This document shows, piece after piece, positions 39,402-47,843 of a stretch of 64,000 nt of DNA (the stretch's first letter is position 1; the number at the start of each line of letters is the position of its first letter). This DNA comes from Parietichytrium sp. I65-24A (taxonomy: Eukaryota; Sar; Bigyra; Thraustochytrida; Thraustochytriidae): the NCBI GenBank assembly GCA_012862575.1, contig BLSF01000002.1, positions 124,001 to 188,000 on the forward strand, written 5' to 3'. A program made the translations under genes and the position numbers. The notes under the pieces were generated by a model, which ran no database searches, had not been told where the DNA came from, and saw only the letters and a program-made list of their open reading frames with translations.

Positions 39402-41024
39402 TCACAAAGACCCTCGGCGCTGCATGGACATCTCAAGTTGATCGACCGCGCAAGACTCCGTGTCCTGCTCCTGCTCCTCACGGTCCCTCCGCAAATTATT
39501 CGTAATAGCTTTTTGAGCTCTACCGTAGTCCTTGTCGATTGAAAAGAACATGAGAGAAATAACAAAGCCGCACAAAATCCACCCCATAAGGAACCCCGCC
39601 TGCATTCCTTTCGCCCGAGCAGTTTTTCCAGGCGAATCTGTGAAGAGCGCAAAGAAACGAGACAGGTAAAATACACCAAAGCCCTTTCCGAGGTCGTCAA
39701 AGAGATTCAGAATGCTAAATGCCGCACCACGAGTTTCCGGGATAGTCACATTCACCAGTATGACTTTCGTTGTGTTTCCTGCAAACCCAAGACAAAAGCC
39801 AGCTGGAATTACGAAGAGCGCGGTAATCCACATGGAACTCGTTGGCACGTCGATGTAGACAGACATTGGTATGGAGCCGATCGAAGTGAGGAAGCCAAGG
39901 ATAAGAGGGATGTAGCGTTTGTGTGTTGCAAACAATTTGTCCACCATATATCCTGCGGCGATTGCCCCACCCACGGTTCCAATCCCAAAGATCATCAGGA
40001 CGGTGCCAGTGAGGCGAATATCGATGTTCTTCTCTTCAGCAAGAAAGTCGCTGAGCAAGCTACCAAAAATGCCCCATGGCAAGCTTCCTGGAATACCCTG
40101 CAAGAAGACCATGACGACTGTGGGAGTTTTGATAAGCTTCACAAACTTTTCCCAGGTAATCTTTTCTGAGTACACAGTCTCCTCGATCAAGGGCCCGTCC
40201 CCACGCTCCTCGGCATCGGCCATTAGCTGCTCGTGGTGTCTTCGAAATGCCTCTTCTCTCGTCCCGCGTTTCGGCTCCTCGACGGTAAACAGGAGAAGCA
40301 CCACAAGGACGTAGGCAGGAGCGGCCACTATGATGAAGGCGTTTCTCCAATTTGATCCGTCAACTCCGGCAATGGGGCCCATCAGCGTTTGCCCGATCCC
40401 CGCCCCAGCACCTACGGCAGTTCCAGCGGCAGCAATGGCTTTCCCGCGATGCTCCGTAGAGAACAAATCGCCAAACAGAGAAAAAACTAATGGAACAGCT
40501 CCGCCAATTGCGACCCCGGTAAGCGCTCGCGTGATCCATAGTCCAAGATACGTTGTCGTGAAATAAGTGGCCAGGCACGCAGTCTCCCCGAAGACAACTA
40601 CTGCAGCAAGTGTATTCCGACGATTTACCACATCGGTCAAGTACCCTACGATTAAACTGCACGCTCCCCCAACAACAAAGAACGCCACCATGATGTCTCC
40701 TCCAAGCTTTTCGTCGCGCATTTGCGCATCGACTTTCTCGACATACCTCTCGAGACCCTCGTCCCAAGTCATTACCACGCTTCCGTTTGGATATTTCTCC
40801 ACGAAACCAAACTCACGAGCCACGGGAGTCATGACAGGGGCAAGCAAGTTCTGATCGGCATTGAGTACGATCATAATGGCAACCAGCAGCCCAGTCAGGT
40901 ACAAGTGTCTCCTCACCTTGCATTTCCCAAAACCGACCAGATCCTCATCTTGATGCAGCTCTTCCCCGGCAAAGTCCCTCACCTTTACCGGGTTCAAAGG
41001 GTCGAGTCTCTCAGCGTTCGCCAT
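39402..41024 (-). CDS. MFS transporter, spinster-like
   Basis: 540 residues, ATG at 41022-41024, with 12 predicted membrane segments in two halves. The major-facilitator signatures are visible: GYLTDVVNRRN after helix 2, LWITRALTGVAIGGAVPLVFS, FSTEHRGKAIAAAGTAVGAGAG, and in the second half GYMVDKLFATHKR. The first helix (LLVAIMIVLNADQNLLAPVM) and the extended loop between helices 1 and 2 (about 75-115) resemble spinster-like or other organic-anion members. The substrate cannot be deduced; spinster relatives move lysophospholipids or sphingosine phosphate. Acidic/basic cytosolic tails lack sorting motifs that I can recognise. Confidence 0.85.
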   Translation of the reverse strand: MANAERLDPLNPVKVRDFAGEELHQDEDLVGFGKCKVRRHLYLTGLLVAIMIVLNADQNLLAPVMTPVAREFGFVEKYPNGSVVMTWDEGLERYVEKVDAQMRDEKLGGDIMVAFFVVGGACSLIVGYLTDVVNRRNTLAAVVVFGETACLATYFTTTYLGLWITRALTGVAIGGAVPLVFSLFGDLFSTEHRGKAIAAAGTAVGAGAGIGQTLMGPIAGVDGSNWRNAFIIVAAPAYVLVVLLLFTVEEPKRGTREEAFRRHHEQLMADAEERGDGPLIEETVYSEKITWEKFVKLIKTPTVVMVFLQGIPGSLPWGIFGSLLSDFLAEEKNIDIRLTGTVLMIFGIGTVGGAIAAGYMVDKLFATHKRYIPLILGFLTSIGSIPMSVYIDVPTSSMWITALFVIPAGFCLGFAGNTTKVILVNVTIPETRGAAFSILNLFDDLGKGFGVFYLSRFFALFTDSPGKTARAKGMQAGFLMGWILCGFVISLMFFSIDKDYGRAQKAITNNLRRDREEQEQDTESCAVDQLEMSMQRRGSL

Positions 41025-41428
41025 TCCTCAAGACCTTTTCGCGTACCCCGTGCAAGAGCCCTCCGCCCCTTTTCCAACAAACACCGCGCCACCAACGCAG
41101 GCCGCTCTCCCTCAACAATCCTGCACCAGCGCGAGGTCCACAGCACTCCAACCAGCTCGCGGCCAACTTGGCAAGTCCCGGTCCGAGTTGCAGAATGCAG
41201 AATTCAGAATTCAGAATGCAGACAGTGCTCCACTTGCCACCCACACCCTTCCTCCCAAAATAGTTTCTACTCTCTAGCTCCCTTGGATCCCTTGCGGCTT
41301 GTGAGCTTTGTGAGCTCTCAGGTCTCTCAGGAGAGCTGCCCAAACGTTGCGCGATCAACAATCACGGTGCGCGACGACGGAGAAAAGTAGGGACAGACTT
41401 TCACACCGTTTAATTAATTGTTTCTATT

Positions 41429-41455
41429 CTTCTTTGCTTCTTTGCTTCTTTGCTT
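41429..41455. repeat. Tandem repeat (TTCTTTGC)x3
   Basis: Three exact 8-bp units lie about 400 bp upstream of the MFS start. Confidence 0.75.
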
Positions 41456-42060
41456 CTCTGGTTGTTTATTTGTTGGCTTGGTTGTGACAATTGCGATTAC
41501 AATTTACAAAACGAAAAATCATTCCATTGATTTGATTCCAAACATCCAAAACATTCCAAAACTCAGTTTGCGCATTAACGGTAGTGTGCTTACGCGATTA
41601 CTACGACCAGGTTTCAGAGTTCCGGTAGGACTCAGGTGCACTACATGCATGGGTAGTGAGGATAGCTCCACCAGTAGGATCCAGTCTAATCAACTTTGGG
41701 TTTGCGAGAGTAGTTCAGAGGAGTTCAGAGTGAGACTGAGTCTTGTGGAGGGTGCTGGGTGTGCTGCGTGGCTGGGCTTAATGGTTACTACCTTAACTGA
41801 ACATATCGGGGGCAAGTCCTCCGCTAATAGCGAGTAAAAACATACCGGTACAGTAGAGAGAGTAGGTAGGCGTCTTATACACTAGCCCTCAAATTCAGAG
41901 GTATGAAGAACGATTTCAGACTGGAATTCAGACCCACCTTGGCGCATCCTTTCAAAATGAATATATTCGGAGCGCTGCTAGCTAGCCTTTTGTTTAAAAA
42001 TCGTCACTAGTGCTTTTCGAATCACAGCTTGCGTCACTTACGGCAAGCCTTACAAGTACG

Positions 42061-42077
42061 GTACTCACTGTCAGTAC
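42061..42077 (-). promoter_or_regulatory. Exact copy (inverted) of the 17-bp palindrome
   Basis: The plus strand GTACTCACTGTCAGTAC is the exact reverse complement of the copy at 14187-14203. It is about 370 bp upstream of the DRC8-like start codon. Confidence 0.5.
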
Positions 42078-42447
42078 TGTTCCTGTTACGGAAAACTCGA
42101 TTCAACAAACTTTTCAAAGCCTAATGCCTAGCGATCCGCTCTTTGATCGCGAACGAGGAATCGATCGTCGCGGGAGCTCAGGACTCAACGGAAACTATTA
42201 TGATAGTCGGTATCACGGCGTAGAGGCATTGTAGAGTTGGTGTTACGAACGTTCATTCTAGCATTCAGGTTGAGTCCGAAGACAAGCAGGTTGCGACAGT
42301 GGCCACGGACTCCGTTAATATAGCAGCACAGCGGGGCTCAAAGTGTCGAGGACAGCAAGTTTGTAAAGCCGGTACGCGCTGTTGGGGTTCGGAAACGAAG
42401 GTGGACGAGGGTGGGTTTGAAAAAACAACAACATCGACTGAGAGAGG

Positions 42448-43074
42448 ATGGCGAAGAAGAAGAAGGAGGCCAAGGAGACCAAGGTGGAGGAGCAAGCGGA
42501 GGAGCAGAAGAATGAGCCCGCAGCGCCGGTTGAAGAGCCAATTGCTGTGCAGCGTATGAGGAATAACATCAGGACGGCGTTTGCGCTCTTTGACAAGGAA
42601 GGAGAGGACCGAGTTGTGCAAGACGAAATTGCGACGATCATCAGATACCTTGGGCAGCACCCATCAGAGGAGACTGTTACGCAGGAGATCTTGCCAGCTC
42701 TCCAGAGCGAAGAACCTGATGCATATGTAACTCTGGAGAAGTTCGAGCCAAGGATGCTGGAGATGATCAAGAACAACGAGTTCCCACCAGAAGGTCAGGA
42801 AGTTTTGCTCTCTGCGTTCAAAGCACTGGATGAAGACCGCAAGGGCTACGTCGAAGCTGGATACGTAAAGGAGCTGCTGTCGCAAATGGGAACGCCATTT
42901 CGAGCAAAAGAAATTGACTCCTTTCTGAACGTTGCGAAGGATATCACTACGGGAAGGATATACTACGACGACTACGCAACTCTGTATGCAAGCCAGATTG
43001 ATGCCAATGCAACGCATTGGAGGAATGCCAAATTACACTCAGAAGAACTTTTGGAGTCCAAACTTGCACTGTAG
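42448..43074 (+). CDS. DRC8 / EFCAB2-like EF-hand protein of motile cilia
   Basis: 208 residues, ATG at 42448. A Lys/Glu-rich N-terminus precedes two pairs of degenerate EF-hands (about 40-190). The sequence follows EFCAB2 closely in order: IRTAFALFDKEGEDRVVQDE, then IATIIRYLGQHPSEE, then YVTLEKFEPRMLEMI, then PEGQEVLLSAFKALDEDRKG, then LSQMGTPFRAKEIDSFL and GRIYYDDYATL. Most loops lack full Ca-binding residues. EFCAB2/DRC8 is a subunit of the nexin-dynein regulatory complex on axonemal doublets, so this gene suggests a flagellated stage. A calmodulin- or centrin-like protein of another role is the main alternative. Confidence 0.75.
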   Translation: MAKKKKEAKETKVEEQAEEQKNEPAAPVEEPIAVQRMRNNIRTAFALFDKEGEDRVVQDEIATIIRYLGQHPSEETVTQEILPALQSEEPDAYVTLEKFEPRMLEMIKNNEFPPEGQEVLLSAFKALDEDRKGYVEAGYVKELLSQMGTPFRAKEIDSFLNVAKDITTGRIYYDDYATLYASQIDANATHWRNAKLHSEELLESKLAL

Positions 43075-43565
43075 TTGGAGACCGCGCTGACGATTTGAAT
43101 GCCTTTAATTAAAAAATATCGAGCTGTATCACTTTCGTACTCCCTTCTAGCCCAAAATTGGCGCAGCCAGGGACCCACTCACATTTGCATGTTTGCCTTT
43201 TCACCTTTCTACAAGGAGAATGTAATGAATGTAATGTAACACAGACACAGATTTGTTGTTAAAAATAGAAAACGTAAACTTGTTCAGCACACAAGTCTGT
43301 GACACGAACCAGGACAAAGCACTACAAAAGCCTCGCCGTACAGCGGCGAGGATATGGCAAAAGCGTCTACCCGAGCTCGAAACACAGCCGCAAAGACAAA
43401 CAGGATGCTTGCAGTAAACAAGACAGGCAGAAATAGCAGGCAATACAAAAGAATTTGAAGATGGGAAGGAAGGAGGGAAACCTGGAAGCTCGGCGCGCAA
43501 TGTCCCGTCAGAGGAGCAAGCACGCGTTCCATCACCTCCAAAGGTATACAGGGAGAGGAGACAAG
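43075..43565. other. Convergent 3' region, DRC8-like / FY-KYG repeat gene
   Basis: About 490 bp. It contains a TGTAATGAATGTAATG repeat (43219-43237) and an AT-rich segment near 43100. Open frames here are short and featureless. Confidence 0.5.
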
Positions 43566-44645
43566 CTAGAATTCTGGCTCCTCATCGATATACCTTGCAG
43601 GGTCTTTGTTTTCCAGGTCGCACTTGTACTTGGCACGAAGCTGCTTGTTGATAGCAGCGCGACCATTTCGAACCCCCCAGCGCAAAATGCGATCCACACC
43701 ATCCCCTTCGATTTTCTTCGGATCATGTACGGAATAAAACTCCACCAAGTCCTCCCGCAGCTTGTTCATCCGGTCTGCGAACTCGTCCAAGTCCTCCAAA
43801 TATTTTGCTTTCAGCTGTGAGTTCAGTGCTTTGACGCCGTTTTTCTCGGCCCAGCGGTAAACGGCATTCACTCCGCCAGAAGTGATTTTAGACTGGTCAT
43901 ACTTTGAATAGTACATCTCCAGTAGCGGCCGCACATGCGGGGGCAGCTGCCCCGGTGGGCTCTTGGCATGGGCTGCTCGAAAAGAACGGCGCAGAAAGCT
44001 GCGCATAGAAAGTCTATTCTGCCTTGGCTTTGGGGCAGGAGCAGCCTTGCCTTCCACTCCATTCTCGAAGTCTTCTAAGGTGAGCCCATACTTGGCCACA
44101 AGTTTCTTATTGAGAGCTTCCAATCCGCGGCGAGCAACGTAATCTACAAGATCGTCCACACCCTTCTGCAGGCGGTCGGGATCGTACCTAGAGTAAAAGT
44201 TCAAGAGACGATCCCTGATCGTTGTCCCTTGGGAGACCCCGGATCCGAGACTGTTCTGGCTTGAGACTGACATGAATGATTCTGCAGGCCTGCCGCCTCG
44301 GACCGCGGGCGTTTCCGCGGCGCTCGACTCCTCAAACATCTCGAGGCTCTCGCCATACTTTGCGTACAATCTCTCATTTAGTGCGTCCATGCCATTCGCA
44401 ATTGCCCAGTCCACAATGTGCCCAATCCCCTGGTGCACTCTTTCAGACTCCCACTTTAAATAAAATTGCTGCAGTCTGTTGAAGAGCGCCGACCTCTGAT
44501 CCTCTTCCTCCTGCTTCTCCTCCCCAAAAGGCGACAGAGGCTTGGACACGCTGACCCGCTCCAAGTGCTCGTGTGTCATCGCTCCGCCGCCGGCTACTCT
44601 CTGCCGTGGCGGGGCCACCGGCGGAGTCCTTCCTGTCCGCATCAT
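43566..44645 (-). CDS. Protein of four FY...KYG repeats
   Basis: 359 residues; two adjacent ATGs (44643-44645, 44640-44642). After a Pro/Gly-rich N-terminus come four copies of a roughly 52-residue module, at about 54-106, 143-196, 230-284 and 290-343. Each reads approximately L..FY...DP.K...GVD.....W....G..ALN..L.AKYG..LE.F. The linkers are Ser-rich or basic. The module is predicted all-helical (three helices) and one copy also starts the ROCO-TIR protein at 18953. I do not recognise a named domain. The repeats could be protein-binding units that link the two proteins. No signal or membrane segment is visible. The high identity of key positions with poor conservation between makes an ancient repeat likely. 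Confidence 0.75.
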   Translation of the reverse strand: MMRTGRTPPVAPPRQRVAGGGAMTHEHLERVSVSKPLSPFGEEKQEEEDQRSALFNRLQQFYLKWESERVHQGIGHIVDWAIANGMDALNERLYAKYGESLEMFEESSAAETPAVRGGRPAESFMSVSSQNSLGSGVSQGTTIRDRLLNFYSRYDPDRLQKGVDDLVDYVARRGLEALNKKLVAKYGLTLEDFENGVEGKAAPAPKPRQNRLSMRSFLRRSFRAAHAKSPPGQLPPHVRPLLEMYYSKYDQSKITSGGVNAVYRWAEKNGVKALNSQLKAKYLEDLDEFADRMNKLREDLVEFYSVHDPKKIEGDGVDRILRWGVRNGRAAINKQLRAKYKCDLENKDPARYIDEEPEF

Positions 44646-44747
44646 CTCGCCCTACAAACACACGCCAACCCAGCACCTAGCACCTAGCACCTCCTCAGGC
44701 ACCGTCCTCTCCCCCGCCTATGCAACACACGCGTGCAACCCCGCAAC

Positions 44748-44783
44748 GCAGTCCACGCAGTCCACGCAGTCCACGTAGTCCAC
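44748..44783 (+). repeat. Tandem 9-bp repeat GCAGTCCAC x3 plus a variant
   Basis: Three exact units and a GTAGTCCAC variant lie 100-140 bp upstream of the FY/KYG repeat gene start. Confidence 0.8.
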
Positions 44784-44982
44784 GCTCGAGGATCCACACT
44801 CAACAGCGCCAGCTGCGAACGCCTCCACTCGCTCTGTCTCTTGTCTCTTGTCTCTTGTCTCCTGTCTCTGGTCTCCTTTTCCTTTTCGTTCCCTTTCTCG
44901 TGTCGCTTTTCCCGGTTATGTTTGTTATGTTACCTTTCTTTTTCCCTCTCACCTTTCACCTCTGAGCTGTGAGCTTATTGCT

Positions 44983-44984
<2 letters not shown>

Positions 44985-45014
<30 letters not shown>

Positions 45015-45020
45015 TCTCTC
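44985..45020. repeat. (CT)n microsatellite
   Basis: About 17 CT units with one interruption, in gene-poor DNA. Confidence 0.9.
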
Positions 45021-46622
45021 TTTTGTGTGTCTCGCCAATGCTGGTTACGGCCTTGGTAGATAATACGATAGGAGTACAGTTCGCCTGGCGGTGTGTGTCT
45101 CCCTGTGAGTCTTAGCGCACGGAGTAAGGGGTTATCTATGCCTACCTACCTGGTCCACCTATAGGGCTGATAGTAAGAGTGCTTCTCGTGGCGATTGGCA
45201 GGTTCTACTCTCGCCTAGCGTGGAAGCGTAAGATCCATGCCATGCTTGAATGACTAGCCTGGGAGATGTGGTAGTGAGGCATCCTGCTTAGCTTTGGGGC
45301 GTAGCTATGGAGTAGGAGAGTGGCTTTGCCTGCTAGCGTTTTGGACTGGATTGTACGAGTTAGAAGTGAGGAGAGGGTGAGATAGAAGTTAGAGGAAAGA
45401 AAGAATGGAAGAGGTGTGTACGCGATTAGGCTCTCAAGTAGGAGGAGCAATAAGTGGAACGAAGGGAAGAAGGAAGGAAGAAAGACAGAGCAGGGGTTGG
45501 AGAGGTTGCACATTATCATTATTGCACTCTCGACCGAACGAAACACTCTCAAGAGCGCGAGTTCTTTTCACACTGTCGCTGGTCACTGTGTTAACAGCTG
45601 AACACTCAAAGACGCCGTGATGCTTTTTGAACCTTGCGAGCTTTCATGATTTAAAACAACTGTGAGGTCTGGTTTAGTTAGTTACCCTGCGGATAGGTCC
45701 TACAGACAGACGCTCTTGACAAGGCTCTCCGACGATATGCAAACTGGTGTTCCACACTCTTCCTCCTATACCAGGGGTTACCACCTTTCCCTATTGTTCG
45801 CTACTCCTTTTGCTGTCAGTCAGTGGCATGGTACCGAGTACTACAACTGTCCCTCTAGGATCTCTAGGAGCTGGAGCGGAATTCAGAAGAGCTTCGAGTC
45901 TCAACTCAAAAGACAGGAGACAGGGCTTTTTGAATTTTGAATTCGTGTTTTTCGAAACAGTTAATTTGTTTCTCGAGAGCGAGAGTGACTGACTGTGTGT
46001 GACTGCTACGGACGCAGGACGCATCCTCCTTCGCTTTTTTGGTTTGATCTATTTTTTTTATATATACCTGTTATTATGTTATACTGACTGTCGCTCATGG
46101 CGGATGGGACTGCCCGTAGGCAGAAAGGAAGGAGTCAGGGAGGGAGGGAGGGAGGAAAGATGGAAAGGGGAAGGGAGGGAGATGGAGGGAAGATGGATGG
46201 AAAGACAGACAGACAGAGAGAGAGAAAGAGAGTGGAGACAAGATGGGACCAAGGAGAAATCCAAGCATATCCAGACAGTGCAAAACCTCTCCCGGCACGG
46301 CACGTCCATGGTTGAAGGTGCAGACTCACTCACTCAGACTCAGATAAGCTTATCGTCAGTGTTCCCAGCCAGCATAGTCGCGCTGCTACCTACCGAGAGC
46401 ACCGTGCAGTACAACCTGAGAGAGTCAGACAGCCCATCCGAAAACCAGCAAGCCTGGCCTGGCAAGTCAAATCACTTTCGAGAGCCCTTACTTTTTACAG
46501 ATTCTGATTTCTTTTCTAAATTCTAAATTCTACAATGCTGTCACCAGCGCATTCTTTCAACGAAATAGAATTCCACGTTTCAAAGCCTCCAATATCCCCC
46601 AATTTTGCCAGAAGCTTACAGA

Positions 46623-46639
46623 GTACTGACAGTGAGTAG
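46623..46639 (+). promoter_or_regulatory. Copy of the 17-bp palindrome (16/17)
   Basis: GTACTGACAGTGAGTAG, one mismatch at the last base, in gene-poor DNA between the FY/KYG and GPCR genes. Confidence 0.35.
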
Positions 46640-46956
46640 CAGAACCAGAATAACCAGTATACCAGAAGAAAGGACATGAAGGGCGTGGAGGTCGTGGAGG
46701 GCAGAAAGTGGACCGTCGTAAGGTGCTTATGCGTACTCAGTACCATGCAAGCAGGAAATTACACAAAAGTAAAGTGAACGGTGAGTCATGAATCATGAAT
46801 CATGGGATCCGAAGGTGTGCGAAGGATCGCTCGTTTCTTTTGCATGCAAGGCTTTGGCTTTCTTTTTCTTTCTTCTTTTTCTTTTCGCCTGTCACGTCCG
46901 TCACGGTAACTTTCAATTTCAAGATTGACTTGGTTGATCTTGGTTGGTTGGGAAAG

Positions 46957-46990
46957 AAAGAGAGAAAGAAAGAAAGAAAGAAAGAAAGAA
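46957..46990. repeat. (GAAA)n microsatellite
   Basis: About eight GAAA units in gene-poor DNA. Confidence 0.85.
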
Positions 46991-47700
46991 ATCACTGCTT
47001 GGCTGAACGAGCTTGTGACTGACTGACTGACAGCCGCTGACTGGGAGGATCTTTCGAGAAAGTGGCGATGAGCACTGGCGGAAGGGTTTGTTTTTGCCTC
47101 TCGAGCTCTCTCGTCCCACATCGGCAGCAACATCGGCATCGTCGCGAGAAACATAGTGTTTGGTGCATTTCAAATTTCTCGTCGGAACAAACTAACAAGT
47201 CTGAATAAGTCTGAGTGTGGATGGATGGATAGATAGATAGATGAGGACTGTGCTAGTGCTGTGGGACGCCGAAAAGTGCGTACCGGTAATACGTTTCCTG
47301 AAGATCTTGGAGGGTTCAAAACCTTTCGTTCAACTCGTTGAACGAACGAACGACTTGGCGTGTTTGTCTGCTGACTGCTGACTGCACTTCCTCGCGCACT
47401 GGCGAGTGCGGCGCATTCACTGCACTCTCTGCTCCACTACTAGCTAGTACTCGGGTACCAGCGCGAATCCGACGTGCCACCACGCCATGATCGTCTCGGA
47501 TTCGAAGCATCTCCAGGCGACAAAATGAGCTGGTAGTGAGCTAGTCCAAGTGGAAATTGTAAATTTGTGCCTCTCTCCAGCCGAGCCAAGCTCGTCACCC
47601 ACCGGGGAACTGGCCGAAACGGCTTTAAGATGGATCGTCTCGTGCCAAGCAACGCGTGGGGTTGTTCATGGTTGTTCAGATTTCGGGGTACCGGAAGTCG

Positions 47701-47717
47701 GTACTGACTGTGAGTAC
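47701..47717 (+). promoter_or_regulatory. Copy of the 17-bp palindrome (16/17)
   Basis: GTACTGACTGTGAGTAC, differing only at the central base; 127 bp beyond the stop of the GPCR gene. A second GTAC-rich inverted repeat (AGTACCCGGTACCCGGTAG...TACGGGTAC) lies at about 47792-47822. Confidence 0.35.
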
Positions 47718-47843
47718 TGACGCGGCGATTGAGTGCCAGTGTATGCCGTTGTTTGCGAATGGCAACGTTTGACAGTCACGGCTCACAGCCAGTACCCGGT
47801 ACCCGGTAGCTAGTACGGGTACATCACTGACAGCGGCGAGTGC

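Larger units (their letters stand above)
41025..42447. other. Divergent promoter region, MFS / DRC8-like
   Basis: About 1.4 kb with CAGAATGCAGAATTCAGAATTC repeats near 41192-41220, a TTCTTTGC triple repeat (41429-41455), an exact inverted copy of the 17-bp palindrome (42061-42077) and no recognisable gene. Confidence 0.55.
44646..47843. other. 3.2-kb gene-poor, repeat-rich region
   Basis: No gene was recognised. Contents in order: GCAGTCCAC x3-4 (44748-44783), CTTGTCT repeats (44839-44863), a (CT)n tract (44985-45020), GGGA/GGAA-rich sequence with GACAGACAGAGAGAG (46139-46230), a (GAAA)n tract (46957-46990), GACTGACTGACTGACAG (47014-47031), GATGGATGGATAGATAGATAG (47219-47240), and two copies of the GTAC palindrome (46623-46639, 47701-47717). 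Confidence 0.55.
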
